Shown: in pieces, positions 15,492 to 25,729 of the stretch
Position numbering within the stretch: the stretch's first letter is position 1
Layout: every line of letters begins with the position of its first letter
Assembly (NCBI RefSeq): GCF_900108175.1
Contig: NZ_FNVO01000002.1
Location: forward strand, 435,051 to 499,050
Reading direction: 5' to 3'
Length of the DNA stretch: 64,000 nt
DNA from: Thermomonospora echinospora
GTDB lineage: Bacteria; Actinomycetota; Actinomycetes; Streptosporangiales; Streptosporangiaceae
Program-made: the position numbers and the translations under genes
Notes under the pieces: model-generated
Databases searched by the model: none
What the model was told of the DNA's origin: nothing
Seen by the model: the letters and a program-made list of their open reading frames with translations, nothing else

Positions 15492-16207
15492 CGGGCCAGG
15501 GCCTCGCGCTGCAGCCGGGTCAGCTCGGCGCAGCCGCCCAGCGCCAGGTCCAGCAGGGCGTCCAGCTCGGCGCGGTCGAAGGGCCGGCCCTCGGCGGTGC
15601 CCTGCACCTCGATGAGCCGCCCGTCGCCGGTGGCCACCACGTTCATGTCGGTGCCGGCCTTGACGTCCTCGGCGTAGCACAGGTCCAGCCTGGGCTCGCC
15701 GTCGATCAGGCCGACGCTGACCGCCGCCACCGAGGTGATCAGCGGGTCGCCCTTGGTCATCTTGCGGGCACGCATCCACGCCACCGCGTCGGCCAGCGCC
15801 ACGTACGCGCCGGTGATCGCGGCGGTGCGGGTGCCGCCGTCGGCCTGCAGCACGTCGCAGTCGAGCACCACGGTGTTCTCGCCGAGCGCCTTGAAGTCCA
15901 GGCAGGCCCGGACGGACCGGCCGATCAGCCGGGAGATCTCCTGGGTGCGCCCGCCGAGCCGGCCCTTGACCGACTCGCGGTCGTTGCGGGTGTTGGTGGC
16001 CCTGGGCAGCATGGCGTACTCGGCGGTCACCCAGCCGAGGCCGCTCTCGCGGCGCCAGCGGGGCACCGAGTCCTGGACCGAGGCCGCGCACAGCACGCGG
16101 GTGCCGCCGAACTCGACGAGCACGGAGCCCTCGGCGTGGTCGAGCCAGCCGCGCTGGATGCGGACGGGCCGGAGCTGGTCGGGTGCACGATCGTCAGGAC
16201 GAGCCAT
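15488..16207 (-). CDS. rph: Ribonuclease PH
   Basis: RNase PH trims tRNA 3' ends by phosphorolysis. The 239-residue product contains [19 protein letters not shown], the RNA-binding segment [21 protein letters not shown] and the phosphate-site region [13 protein letters not shown], then the [19 protein letters not shown] block. The ATG at 16207 gives the normal N-terminus; an upstream ATG would add three residues. It leads the rph-rdgB pair. Confidence 0.97.
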   Translation of the reverse strand: MARPDDRAPDQLRPVRIQRGWLDHAEGSVLVEFGGTRVLCAASVQDSVPRWRRESGLGWVTAEYAMLPRATNTRNDRESVKGRLGGRTQEISRLIGRSVRACLDFKALGENTVVLDCDVLQADGGTRTAAITGAYVALADAVAWMRARKMTKGDPLITSVAAVSVGLIDGEPRLDLCYAEDVKAGTDMNVVATGDGRLIEVQGTAEGRPFDRAELDALLDLALGGCAELTRLQREALAR

Positions 16208-16270
16208 ACGCCTCACCCTAGTACCCGGCCGCCACCCGTTCCGCCGCCCCGGAGCGTTCCCTCCGGCGCG

Positions 16271-17020
16271 TCAAAGGTCGTAGACGGTGCCGACCTGGGC
16301 GAGCTCGATCATGCCGGCGTAGTCGCTCATCTTGGCCTCGGCCAGGGTGACCGCAGGGTCGTTCCAGGGCAGCAGGTGGGTCAGCACCAGCCGGTCGACG
16401 CCCGCCCGGGCCGCGTGGTCGCCGGCCTCACGGCCGGTCAGATGCATGTCCGGGGGGTTGTTGCGGCCCTCGACGAACGCCGCCTCGCAGATGAACAGGT
16501 CGGCGTCGCGGGCCAGGTCGACCAGGGCGTCGCACCGCCCGGTGTCACCCGAGTACGCCAGCACGCTGCCGCCATGCTCGATCCGCAGGCCGTACGCCTC
16601 GACCGGATGGTTCATCAGTGCGGCGGTCACCCGGAAGGGCCCCAGGTCGAACGGCCCGGCGGGGAAGCCGTGGAACTCGAACGCCACCCCCATGTCGGGG
16701 TTGGGCTCGGGTTCGTAGGCCTTGGCCATGTGGTCGGCCGTGCCCGTCGGGCCGTACACCGGGATCAGCGGCGCCCGCCCGAACGGGCAGTAGACGCGGG
16801 CGATCCAGTACACCGTCAGGTCCAGGCAGTGGTCGGGATGCAGGTGGGAGAAACAGATCGCGTCGATGTCGAGCACGTCGTGGAAGCGTTGCAGGGAGCC
16901 GAGCGCGCCGTTTCCCAGGTCGAGCAGCAGCGAGAAGCCGTCCGCCTCGACCAGATAGCTGGACGCCGGGCTCTCCGGTCCGGGGAAGCTGCCGGAACAG
17001 CCGATCACAGTGACCCGCAC
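16271..17020 (-). CDS. Metallo-beta-lactamase fold hydrolase (RNase Z-like)
   Basis: A 249-residue MBL-fold protein. The metal motif is SHLHPDHCLDL, with further ligands at NHPVEAYG, YSGDTGRCDAL and a C-terminal LTHLLPW. The fold and length resemble the RNase Z/ElaC group and cyclic phosphodiesterases, but the exact substrate is unknown. GTG 17020 is the start because GAGGAG lies six bases upstream. It is located 29 bases after murI and before rph on the same strand, an order I recall from other actinobacteria. Confidence 0.87.
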   Translation of the reverse strand: MRVTVIGCSGSFPGPESPASSYLVEADGFSLLLDLGNGALGSLQRFHDVLDIDAICFSHLHPDHCLDLTVYWIARVYCPFGRAPLIPVYGPTGTADHMAKAYEPEPNPDMGVAFEFHGFPAGPFDLGPFRVTAALMNHPVEAYGLRIEHGGSVLAYSGDTGRCDALVDLARDADLFICEAAFVEGRNNPPDMHLTGREAGDHAARAGVDRLVLTHLLPWNDPAVTLAEAKMSDYAGMIELAQVGTVYDL

Positions 17021-17049
17021 GCTCAACTCCTCCTCTAAGCCCGAGGAAA

Positions 17050-17862
17050 TCAAGAGGTCAGGGCGGGCCCCGCGGCGGCCTCGACCCGGCCGATCTCCGG
17101 GCCCAGGAACCGGCGCCCCAGCCTCGCGAAGACCTCCGGATCACCGGTGACATGGAACCGGTGCACGGGTGGGGAGGCGGCCTCGGTACGGGCCAGGCCC
17201 TGGTCTTGAAGCACTCGGTATACGTCCTTGGCGGTCTCGTCGGCACTTGAGACCAGTGTGACCCCGTCCCCCACAACGTACGAGATGACGCCGGTAAGCA
17301 ACGGGTAGTGGGTGCACCCGAGGATGAGGGCGTCGCAGCCCGCCTCCATGATCGGCTGGAGGTAGGCGCGGGCCGCCGCGAGCAGTTCCGGCCCCTTGGT
17401 GATACCGGCCTCCACGAACTCCACGAAGCGGGGACAGGCGACGCTGGTGAGCTCGATGTGCGGTGCGGCGGCGAAGGCGTCCTCGTAGGCGCGGCTGGTG
17501 ACGGTGGCGTGGGTGGCGATCAGCCCCACCCGGCCGACGGCGGTGGCGCGCGCCGCGCGCCGGGTGGCCGGCTTGATGACCTCCACGATCGGCACGTCGT
17601 AGCGCTCGCGCGCGTCGCGCAGCATGGCCGCGCTGGCGCTGTTGCACGCGATCACCAGCATCTTGACGCCCTCGGCGACCAGCCGGTCCAGCATCTCCAG
17701 GGCGAACGCGCGGACCTCGGCGATCGGCCGGGGCCCGTACGGCTGACGTGCCGAGTCCCCCAGGTAGAGGATCGGCTCGTCCGGCAGCTGATCGAGAATG
17801 GCGCGGGCCACGGTCAGACCCCCGTAGCCACTGTCGAATACCCCGATCGGCGCGTTGGACAT
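17050..17862 (-). CDS. murI: Glutamate racemase
   Basis: MurI makes D-glutamate for peptidoglycan. The 270-residue protein shows [16 protein letters not shown] (first Asp/Ser site), the catalytic Cys in [10 protein letters not shown] and the second catalytic Cys and His in [11 protein letters not shown]. It is the normal length of the family and sits first in a run with the MBL hydrolase, rph and rdgB. Confidence 0.96.
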   Translation of the reverse strand: MSNAPIGVFDSGYGGLTVARAILDQLPDEPILYLGDSARQPYGPRPIAEVRAFALEMLDRLVAEGVKMLVIACNSASAAMLRDARERYDVPIVEVIKPATRRAARATAVGRVGLIATHATVTSRAYEDAFAAAPHIELTSVACPRFVEFVEAGITKGPELLAAARAYLQPIMEAGCDALILGCTHYPLLTGVISYVVGDGVTLVSSADETAKDVYRVLQDQGLARTEAASPPVHRFHVTGDPEVFARLGRRFLGPEIGRVEAAAGPALTS

Positions 17863-17947
17863 GGTCCATTAGGCTAGGCGACCCGGCCCGTGTACAGCGC
17901 ATGTTGCGTCGCACATCACATGTTCACGTGACCGTCACCTGGGGCGG

Positions 17948-18748
17948 TCACGTCGTCTGGCGGCCGACCCTGGCGAGCTGGCGGCTCTGGGCGACCAGCC
18001 GTCCAGCCGAATCCCACACCTCCACCTCCTCGTCGAACCAGCCGTCGCGCACCATCCGCCCGCCGCCGTACAGGGTCAGCGCGCCGGGGGCGGGCACGGC
18101 GCGCATGTGCCAGGTCAGCTCGACGGTGGGCGCCCAGCCGGGGGAGCCGGTGTTGAGCACCACGGGCGGCAGCGCGTCCACGGCCAGGGCCAGCAGGTAG
18201 GCGTCGGGGGCGTAGTCGTCGTCGCGCAGCCGGAAGTGGCCGCTCATCTCCAGCCGCCCGGAGGGCTGTCCGTCGAGCCAGCCCATGGTGGCCGGGTCGA
18301 AACGCATGTCCACCCTGTCGGCAAAGCCCCGGTCTTTGGCGAGGGAGGGGGCGCCGCCGACGCACTCCTCCAGCGGCGGCAGCGCGGGCGGGGCCTGCCC
18401 GGCCCAGGACGGCTCGGCGTCGGGGTCGAGGGTGCCGGTGGTGACCTGCGCATCCACGATCGGGACGTCCCCCTGTGACAGGGTGACCCAGGCGGTGGCG
18501 GCGGTACGGCCGGTCTTGCGGGTCTGCACGCTGATCTCGGCGGGGCCGGGCCTGCCCACCCGCAGGAAGGCGGTGTTGGTGGCCACCGGGTGGGCGTGCG
18601 GGGACGCGTCCACCGCCGCCCGCAGCAGGACGGCCATCAGGTAGCCCCCGTTGAGCGCCTCGCCGATCCGGTATCCCCCGTCGAGTTCCGCGGTGTAGCG
18701 TCCCTCGGCGACCTTGCTGACCGCGGTGGCCTCTGCGAACCCGCTCAT
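17948..18748 (-). CDS. Acyl-CoA thioesterase-like protein (double hotdog)
   Basis: A 266-residue TesB-like thioesterase family protein. An N-terminal hotdog contains IGEALNGGYLMAVLLRA, and a C-terminal hotdog contains SGHFRLRDDDYAPDAYLLALA with WAPTVELTWHMRA. Such enzymes hydrolyse acyl-CoA; chain length is not predictable here. It is divergent from the DUF3825 gene at 18883. Confidence 0.82.
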   Translation of the reverse strand: MSGFAEATAVSKVAEGRYTAELDGGYRIGEALNGGYLMAVLLRAAVDASPHAHPVATNTAFLRVGRPGPAEISVQTRKTGRTAATAWVTLSQGDVPIVDAQVTTGTLDPDAEPSWAGQAPPALPPLEECVGGAPSLAKDRGFADRVDMRFDPATMGWLDGQPSGRLEMSGHFRLRDDDYAPDAYLLALAVDALPPVVLNTGSPGWAPTVELTWHMRAVPAPGALTLYGGGRMVRDGWFDEEVEVWDSAGRLVAQSRQLARVGRQTT

Positions 18749-18882
18749 CTCCGCACCCTTCTAGAATCACGTTCGAGTCGCACCCTACCTCCTGTGGTTT
18801 TACGAGGCCCTTGCGACCACCGTGAAAGGGACCCGGACGGCACCAACTACCCTGGTGGCCTCATCGACGCCGGAGTAGATCT

Positions 18883-20286
18883 GTGACGCTGCACGAATCG
18901 AAGTCCACCGCCTACCACGACCCCGGCCGCACCGGCGGTCCGCACCCGTTCGGCGGTTCTGGCGCGTCCTCGTACTCCGCCGCCGCGTCCGCCCCGGGCG
19001 CCTCCGGCCCGCACCCGGCCGACTACGACTACGACCCCGGCTCGGTCTCCTACGATTCCGGCGCGATTCCCACCGCCTATGACACCGGCTCCGAACCCAC
19101 TGCCTACGACACCGGCTCCGGGGCCACCGGCTACGAGACCGGCTACGAGACCGGCTATGACTCCGGATCCGCGGTCGCCGCGGGCTCGAACGGCTCCGGA
19201 GCCGTGACGGCCTCGGACGCCTCGACGGCCCTCAGCGGCAACGGCGTGCAGTCCGGAGCGCCGCTGGGCACGGTCGGCTCGGTGCATCCCCTCATCGCCG
19301 CCACGGGGCTGGCGTCCCCCTACGACGGCGCCGGCGCGACGGCCCCGACCGGCTCGGGGACCTCAGTGTCGGGTGGGTCCGGGACGCACCGCGCCTACCT
19401 GGACGAGACGTCGGCCGCGGTCCCTCAGGCACCGGTCGCCGCCGGCTCGTCCGCGCGGCGCCCCCAGCGCGCCCTCTACAAGCACGCCGCGCTCGGGCCA
19501 CTGCGGGCCGACAGCGATCCGGCGGCGACCTCCGGCGAGGACTTCTTCGACCTGCTGGCCAGGCTCGCCGAGCCGGAGGACTGGAGCGGCGGTCCGGGCC
19601 GGGCGGCCCGCGCCGACGACACCTGGGTGCTGCGCGAGTACGTCGAGTGGGCCTTCGAGCGGCTGCACCGGCAGCGCCGGATCGTCACCGCCGACGACGG
19701 GACGCACAGCGTCTTCAACACCGGCCTGGTCACCGCCCAGCAGGAGGCGATCTACGGCCTGTTCGTCCCCAGCCGCGACCCTGACGGGGCGCCGTGGCGG
19801 CTGCAGGGCTGGTATCCGGAGTCCGAGCGGGAGCTGCAGGACCGCTTCGCCGAGCTGCCCCGGCCCGCCGGCTACGCCGAGGAGCCCGCCGACCTGGTGT
19901 ACGACTGGCGCCGCGAGCTGATCGTCCACCCCAGGCAACTGCTGGAGTCGGCCGAGAACCTGGCGGCGCTGCCCGCGCCGCTGAACTCCAACCCCTACCA
20001 GGCGGGCCTGGTGCTGGAGGGCGCGGTACGCCGGGCGGAGGCCCGCGTCCATCAGGACTACCGGGCGGCGGTCCCCTGCTGGGACCCGGCGGCCGAGCGG
20101 GTGCAACTGCTGCTGCCGCTGTCGCTGACCACCCCCGAGTCGGTGGACACGGCCCTGCTGATCACCCGTGACGACGCACACGACGCCTACCGCGGCCACA
20201 TGCTGCTGGACCTCGGCACCGCCTACGCCCGGGCCCGCCAGCTGTCCCGTCCCCGCGACTGGCTCACCCCGCCCGCCGGTTCCTGA
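18883..20286 (+). CDS. DUF3825 protein with a Tyr/Gly repeat N-terminus
   Basis: The C-terminal half of this 467-residue protein is a DUF3825 domain, from WVLREYVEWAFERLHRQRRI through SVFNTGLVTAQQEAIYGLFV to LLLPLSLTTPESVDTALL. Its function is unproven; related domains occur near RNA- and stress-linked proteins. Residues 45-105 carry short repeats of the type YDTGS, YETG and YDSG that are also visible at the DNA level, so the region is disordered and could vary in length between strains. It starts at GTG 18883, directed away from the thioesterase. Confidence 0.8.
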   Translation: MTLHESKSTAYHDPGRTGGPHPFGGSGASSYSAAASAPGASGPHPADYDYDPGSVSYDSGAIPTAYDTGSEPTAYDTGSGATGYETGYETGYDSGSAVAAGSNGSGAVTASDASTALSGNGVQSGAPLGTVGSVHPLIAATGLASPYDGAGATAPTGSGTSVSGGSGTHRAYLDETSAAVPQAPVAAGSSARRPQRALYKHAALGPLRADSDPAATSGEDFFDLLARLAEPEDWSGGPGRAARADDTWVLREYVEWAFERLHRQRRIVTADDGTHSVFNTGLVTAQQEAIYGLFVPSRDPDGAPWRLQGWYPESERELQDRFAELPRPAGYAEEPADLVYDWRRELIVHPRQLLESAENLAALPAPLNSNPYQAGLVLEGAVRRAEARVHQDYRAAVPCWDPAAERVQLLLPLSLTTPESVDTALLITRDDAHDAYRGHMLLDLGTAYARARQLSRPRDWLTPPAGS

Positions 20287-20299
20287 CGTCCCCTGGGCC

Positions 20300-20986
20300 T
20301 CACAGGTCCAGGTCGGTGCCGTCCTTCTCGAACGCGGCGTCCTCGTACAGCCGCATGTTGATGTCGTGCGCCCACTCGGCGGCGAACCGCTTGACCCGCC
20401 GGATCGCCGCCTCGTCCAGCCCGTACCGTTCGAACTCGGCCTCGGGCATCAGCTCGTGGCAGGTGAGCCGGTCGGCGAGCCGTTCCAGGCAGAAGTCGGG
20501 GGCGTTGCAGCCGCCCAGCCATTCGAGCCGTTCGTAGCCGTAGTCGCCGGCCACCGACGCCACGTCGACGAGGTCGCGGGCGACCAGCCGCCCGGCCAGG
20601 GCGCCGACCTTCAGCCCGATGGCGTCCTCGTAGGCGACGACCGGGCAGCGGCCGACCCGCACGGGCCGCATCCGCAACGGCACCTTGAGCAGATTGACGT
20701 CACAGACCTCGCCGGTCGCCGGATCGCCGACGGTCAGGCCCGCGTAGGCGTCGCCGTCCGGCTCCCCGACCCGCGCCTCGAACCCGTGACCGCGGTACGC
20801 GGCGGCCACCGCCTCGGCGACCTCGGGCAACGGCAGCGGCTCGGTGACGGCGAGGTCGATGTTCTCACTGGCCCGTTCGATCAGCCCGTGCGCCCGCAGC
20901 GCGTGCCCGCCGGCCAGCGCCAGGCAGAACTCGGCACACACGGCGGCGCCGGCCTCGATCAGCCTGCGCTGCAGGGCGTCGTTCAC
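20300..20986 (-). CDS. AbiEii-like nucleotidyltransferase
   Basis: The 228-residue product belongs to the nucleotidyltransferase AbiEii/AbiGii group. The active-site opening LALAGGHALRAHGLIERASE is followed by NIDLAV where the family normally has a D-x-D pair, so the first catalytic Asp appears replaced by Asn. The remaining scaffold (EVCDVNLL, YEDAIGLKVGALAGR, LVDVASVAGDYG) is intact. No AbiEi-type antitoxin lies beside it; the AbiEi-like gene at 52.2 kb is distant. It could be a repurposed enzyme or a solitary one. Confidence 0.75.
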   Translation of the reverse strand: MNDALQRRLIEAGAAVCAEFCLALAGGHALRAHGLIERASENIDLAVTEPLPLPEVAEAVAAAYRGHGFEARVGEPDGDAYAGLTVGDPATGEVCDVNLLKVPLRMRPVRVGRCPVVAYEDAIGLKVGALAGRLVARDLVDVASVAGDYGYERLEWLGGCNAPDFCLERLADRLTCHELMPEAEFERYGLDEAAIRRVKRFAAEWAHDINMRLYEDAAFEKDGTDLDL

Positions 20987-21093
20987 GGGACGGACTCCTG
21001 AGCGGTCGTCATAGTCCCAGTGTCACCGACGGCGGGCCGCCTCGGGCGGCAGACCACGACCGCCCGAGGAGGCGGACCGGCCGGCGGGGGCGG

Positions 21094-22353
<1,260 letters not shown>

Positions 22354-22363
22354 TTAGCGTCAT

Positions 22364-22380
22364 ACGGGCCCAGCGCCCGT
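22364..22380 (-). promoter_or_regulatory. Short hairpin before cysO
   Basis: ACGGGC and GCCCGT pair with a 5-base loop, just upstream of the cysO ribosome site and downstream of a 23-codon ORF. It could take part in attenuation or occlude ribosome access, but the stem is only 6 bp. Confidence 0.25.
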
Positions 22381-22431
22381 GGGTGTCAACACGGGGGCGC
22401 GCCGGGCGATTCCAGGGCTGCGGCGGGCGGC

Positions 22432-22503
22432 TCAGGAACAGTCGTAGACGACCTCGGCACGGCAGTGCCCGAACAGGAAGCTCTGCACAGGCGGGACAGA
22501 CAT
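22432..22503 (-). CDS. Candidate 23-residue leader peptide between mec and cysO
   Basis: A short reverse-strand frame reads MSVPPVQSFLFGHCRAEVV followed by YDCS and a stop. It lies in the 216-bp gap between mec and cysO and carries two Cys codons, the second one codon before the end. Cysteine-responsive upstream ORFs are known in mycobacterial sulfur genes. There is no strong ribosome site, so translation is unproven. Confidence 0.35.
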   Translation of the reverse strand: MSVPPVQSFLFGHCRAEVVYDCS

Positions 22504-22556
22504 GACGCCGAGTTTACCGAGGGTCGCGCCGCAGGCCAGCGGGAGGCCCGGTGACC

Positions 22557-22961
22557 TCAGACGACCCTGACCTCCTCCTCGGTCACCTCGCCGTCCACGA
22601 TCCGGAACGAGCGGAACTCCTCGGCCTCCGGGTCCCGGGTGGATACCAGCACGTAGTGGGCGTTCGGCTCGGACGCGTAGGAGATGTCGGTGCGGGAGGG
22701 GTAGGCCTCGGTGGCGGTGTGGGAGTGGTAGATGACGACCGGCTCCTCGTCGTTGTCGTCCATCTCCCGCCATACCCGCAGCTGCTCCATGGAGTCGAAG
22801 CGGTAGAAGGTCGGGGAGCGCTCGGCGTTCGTCATCGCGATGAACCTGGTCGGCTGGTCCGAGCCGACCGGGCCGGCCACGATCCCGCACGCCTCGTCAG
22901 GGTGGTCCGCGCGCGCATGCGCAACGATCTTGTCATACAGGGCCCGCTCGATCGTCAGCAT
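22557..22961 (-). CDS. mec: JAMM metallopeptidase that releases cysteine from CysO (Mec)
   Basis: A 134-residue M67 (JAB1/MPN/Mov34) zinc peptidase. The JAMM motif is present as a Glu in HPDEACGIVAG and the metal site IYHSHTATEAYPSRTDIS (HxHx7Sx2D). In the known pathway Mec cleaves the CysO-cysteine adduct to release cysteine. It lies upstream of cysO and cysM on the same strand. Here it may also trim the CysO tail. Confidence 0.92.
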   Translation of the reverse strand: MLTIERALYDKIVAHARADHPDEACGIVAGPVGSDQPTRFIAMTNAERSPTFYRFDSMEQLRVWREMDDNDEEPVVIYHSHTATEAYPSRTDISYASEPNAHYVLVSTRDPEAEEFRSFRIVDGEVTEEEVRVV

Positions 22962-23006
22962 GACCCGAAGGCTACCCGCCCCCGGTGACCGGCCGGTCGG
23001 CGGCCG

Positions 23007-23972
23007 TCAGTGCAGCCGCGTGTGCAGCCGGACCACGGTGCCCCGGTCGCCGGAACGGATCTGCACGATGTGGCACAGCCGGCGGACCGCCCACATGCCG
23101 GCGCCCGGCCGGCTCGGCTGCGGCGGCTGGTATCCCAGGAACCGGTCGCGCAGCGCCCGGGCCGGGTCGATCACGTCGCACACCAGCTCGTCTCCGTCGG
23201 CCCACAGCCGCACCCGGCCGCGGCCGCCGCCGTGCCGGATGATGTTGGTGGCCACCTCGTTGACCGCCAGCACCAGCGGCAGGATCCGCTCCTGCGGCAG
23301 ACCGCGGCGGCCGGCCTCGGCGGCCGTGAAGTCGCGCAGGCCGGGCAGCCCGCCGCCGGCGAAGGACCGCTCGGCGACCCCCTCCCGCGGGGGCGGCGGC
23401 AGCGGCACCGCGTTGCACTCGTCGTAGAAGTCGGCCGGGTCCACATAGCCGGGGCTGGGCCGGGCGGCGCCCCGCACCACCAGCTCGGGATGGGTGCGGG
23501 CGGCGTCCTCGATGACGTCGGCGGGCAGCTCGCGGGTGTCGTAGGCGCAGCAGATCATGCTGGGGGTGCCGGCGAAGGCCACGTTGAGGATGGCCTCGTG
23601 GCGTTTCCACTCGCGGATCTCCAGCGGCGTGCGCCCGGCCCAGACCGGCTCGGTCAGCAGCCGCAGCCGCCCGCGCGGCCACCAGTCCCGGCGGGCGTGC
23701 TCGTGGTAGGCGGCCAGCGTCTGCACCGGCGCCTGGAACCAGGCCGCCGAGTCGACGAACTCCACCGGCCCGGCCGCGGCGCCGAGCCGCTCGCGCAGCA
23801 GCGCGGCGTTGCCGGGGCCGGTGATCACCACGACGGCGTCGCCCCGGCGCAGGCCGTCGCGCAGGTACGGGACGGCGCCGTCGGCCAGTTCGGCGTCGGA
23901 GCCGTACGTCAGCGCCCGGTGCACCAGCACGTCCCGGCCGCTGACGGACGGCGCGACGGGCCTCGTCCTCAT
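23007..23972 (-). CDS. MEDS-GHKL kinase protein (second locus)
   Basis: A 321-residue protein with a MEDS domain (VLVHRALTYGSDAELADGAV to MICCAYDTREL) and a GHKL ATPase domain whose N-box reads VLAVNEVATNIIRHGGG, with VCDVIDPARALRD and GAGMWAVRRLCHIVQ further on. It is the counterpart of the kinase at 12472. The ATG overlaps the stop of the MEDS-STAS gene upstream (ATGA at 23969), so they are made together. A partner switch with that STAS protein is the likely mode. Confidence 0.84.
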   Translation of the reverse strand: MRTRPVAPSVSGRDVLVHRALTYGSDAELADGAVPYLRDGLRRGDAVVVITGPGNAALLRERLGAAAGPVEFVDSAAWFQAPVQTLAAYHEHARRDWWPRGRLRLLTEPVWAGRTPLEIREWKRHEAILNVAFAGTPSMICCAYDTRELPADVIEDAARTHPELVVRGAARPSPGYVDPADFYDECNAVPLPPPPREGVAERSFAGGGLPGLRDFTAAEAGRRGLPQERILPLVLAVNEVATNIIRHGGGRGRVRLWADGDELVCDVIDPARALRDRFLGYQPPQPSRPGAGMWAVRRLCHIVQIRSGDRGTVVRLHTRLH

Positions 23973-25066
23973 CGGGTCCCCTCCTCCACGTACACGCCGG
24001 GTAGCGAGTCCCAGCCGGCAATCCGCAACATCAGGGCCAGATGGTCGGGCACCTCCCGCAGGATCACCTGCCGGTCCATGCCGTTGCCGGACCGCCGCGC
24101 GCCGACCAGGGCGCGCAGCCCGGCCATGTCGCAGAACTCCAGCCGGGACAGGTCCAGGCACAGGTGCCCGGCCGTCCCGCCGGCGGCCCGCAGCGCCTCC
24201 TGCACCGCGGGGAAGGTGGACTCGTCGATCGCCCCGGCCAGCCGCAGGCCGGGCGGGGTGAAGGTCGGCGTGATGCGCAGCGTGCCGTCGTCGAAGCAGT
24301 CGTTGACCCGCACCCGGCCCATGTGGTGGGACTCCAGCCGGCGCAGCCGGGGCCCGTCGAACCAGCGCCGGTCGTACTGGCAGATGGCCATGGCGTTGAC
24401 CCGGGAGGTGCGGAACACCTGGTCGATCTTGCGCTCGAACTCGGCGAACCGCTCGGTGCCGGGCCAGCCGCGCAGGCAGAAGGTCTCCTCGCCGGTGACC
24501 CGCACCCCCCGGTAGCCCTGTGTCAGGGCCAGCTCGATCTCGGTGGCCACCAGCGAGATGATCTCGTCGGGGTCGAACCGGCCGGTGGCCATGTAGGCCT
24601 CCTCGGCGGTACGTACCACGAACCGGCCGCCGGCCATGGCGCCGGCCAGGTCCAGGCCGGCGGCGCCGGGGGCGTCGCGCAGCCAGGCCAGCACGGCCGG
24701 CGCGGGACGGTCGTCCGACATGTAGATGATCTTGTGGTCGGCGCGCAGGCCGTCCCGCACGTAGTCGGTCAGGACGGCCCGCCGTTCCTCGTCGCTGTTG
24801 TAGGACAGGCTCAGGTGGTCGCCGAACACCATCGCGCCCACCGGCTTGTGCGGGATCCGGTCGGCCTCGTCGGACAGGTCCCCCGGCGGGCGCGGCCCGC
24901 CGCCGTCCAGCCCCGCAGGAGGATCGGCGGACAAACCGGCGGGTAGATCGGCGGCCGGCCCGGCGAGCCGGTGGGACGGGCCGTCCTGCGGTCCGGCGGG
25001 CCTGCGCAGCAGGCGCAGCAGGCGGCCGCGGCGCGGGGGGTCGTCCCCCCTCGGGATGGAGGACAT
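23969..25066 (-). CDS. MEDS-STAS sensory protein (second locus)
   Basis: The 365-residue product starts with an Arg/Pro-rich tail of about 75 residues, then a MEDS domain (HLSLSYNSDEERRAVLTDYV to EETFCLRGWPGTERFAEFE and NAMAICQYDRR) and a STAS domain (LRLAGAIDESTFPAVQEAL, LCLDLSRLEFCDMAGLRALV). The start ATG 25066 follows a GGGAG site. It has the same domain order as 11528 and 13533 but is more diverged. The pair lies between DUF2017-clpS and mec, a place where many actinobacteria have no gene. Confidence 0.83.
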   Translation of the reverse strand: MSSIPRGDDPPRRGRLLRLLRRPAGPQDGPSHRLAGPAADLPAGLSADPPAGLDGGGPRPPGDLSDEADRIPHKPVGAMVFGDHLSLSYNSDEERRAVLTDYVRDGLRADHKIIYMSDDRPAPAVLAWLRDAPGAAGLDLAGAMAGGRFVVRTAEEAYMATGRFDPDEIISLVATEIELALTQGYRGVRVTGEETFCLRGWPGTERFAEFERKIDQVFRTSRVNAMAICQYDRRWFDGPRLRRLESHHMGRVRVNDCFDDGTLRITPTFTPPGLRLAGAIDESTFPAVQEALRAAGGTAGHLCLDLSRLEFCDMAGLRALVGARRSGNGMDRQVILREVPDHLALMLRIAGWDSLPGVYVEEGTR

Positions 25067-25159
25067 ACGGGCTCCCTCACGGAAGGTCGTCGAGCCTGCC
25101 CCCCAGTATCCGGTACGCGCCGCAATGTGTCCCGGACTTTCCGTAATCGCCCGCCGTGC

Positions 25160-25696
25160 TCAGAACAGCGCCTGGACGAGCTGCTCCTGGAGCATCGTCA
25201 GCCAGTCGTAGGCGGCGTACATGGCGAAGCGCGGGTCGTCCCGGTCCAGCTCGGCGACCTCCTCGTACCACTCCTCGGTGATGTCCAGCCGGGTGCCGAG
25301 GGCCAGCCGCACGTCGTTGAGGGCCCGCAGCCACGCCTGCGCCTGCTCCTTGTCGAGCATGACGTCCTCGCCGGAGCGCACGGTGGCCAGCACGATCCCG
25401 GCGGCCTCGCGCTTGCCGTCGCGCAGCCCCATCTCGGTGTAGCGGCGGAACTCCCGGGCCGCTCCGGCGTCCTCGGCGTAGGCGTCGGGGAACAGCCTGG
25501 CCAGCACCGGATCGTCGGGCTTTTCGGCGTGCTCGGAGATGCCGAGGGCCGCGGCCAGTGGATCGGCGCTCCTGTCGGGCTCGTCGGGCTCGCCGAGCAG
25601 CGCGAGCAACTGCTCGGCCATCATCCGGACCAGCGCGGCCTCCTCGGGGTCCAACCGCAGCCGGATCCCCCGCCGAACCCGCTTGACCTCGCTCAT
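25160..25696 (-). CDS. DUF2017 family protein
   Basis: A 178-residue protein with the DUF2017 pattern: LRLDPEEAALVRMMAEQLL at the N-terminus, DPVLARLFPDAYAED in the middle and LTMLQEQLVQALF at the end. The function is unknown. It is 33 bp from clpS on the same strand, the usual actinobacterial neighbour, which hints at a link with regulated proteolysis. Confidence 0.9.
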   Translation of the reverse strand: MSEVKRVRRGIRLRLDPEEAALVRMMAEQLLALLGEPDEPDRSADPLAAALGISEHAEKPDDPVLARLFPDAYAEDAGAAREFRRYTEMGLRDGKREAAGIVLATVRSGEDVMLDKEQAQAWLRALNDVRLALGTRLDITEEWYEEVAELDRDDPRFAMYAAYDWLTMLQEQLVQALF

Positions 25697-25729
25697 GCCC
25701 CTCTTTCCGCAGACCTTCCGGACACCGGG

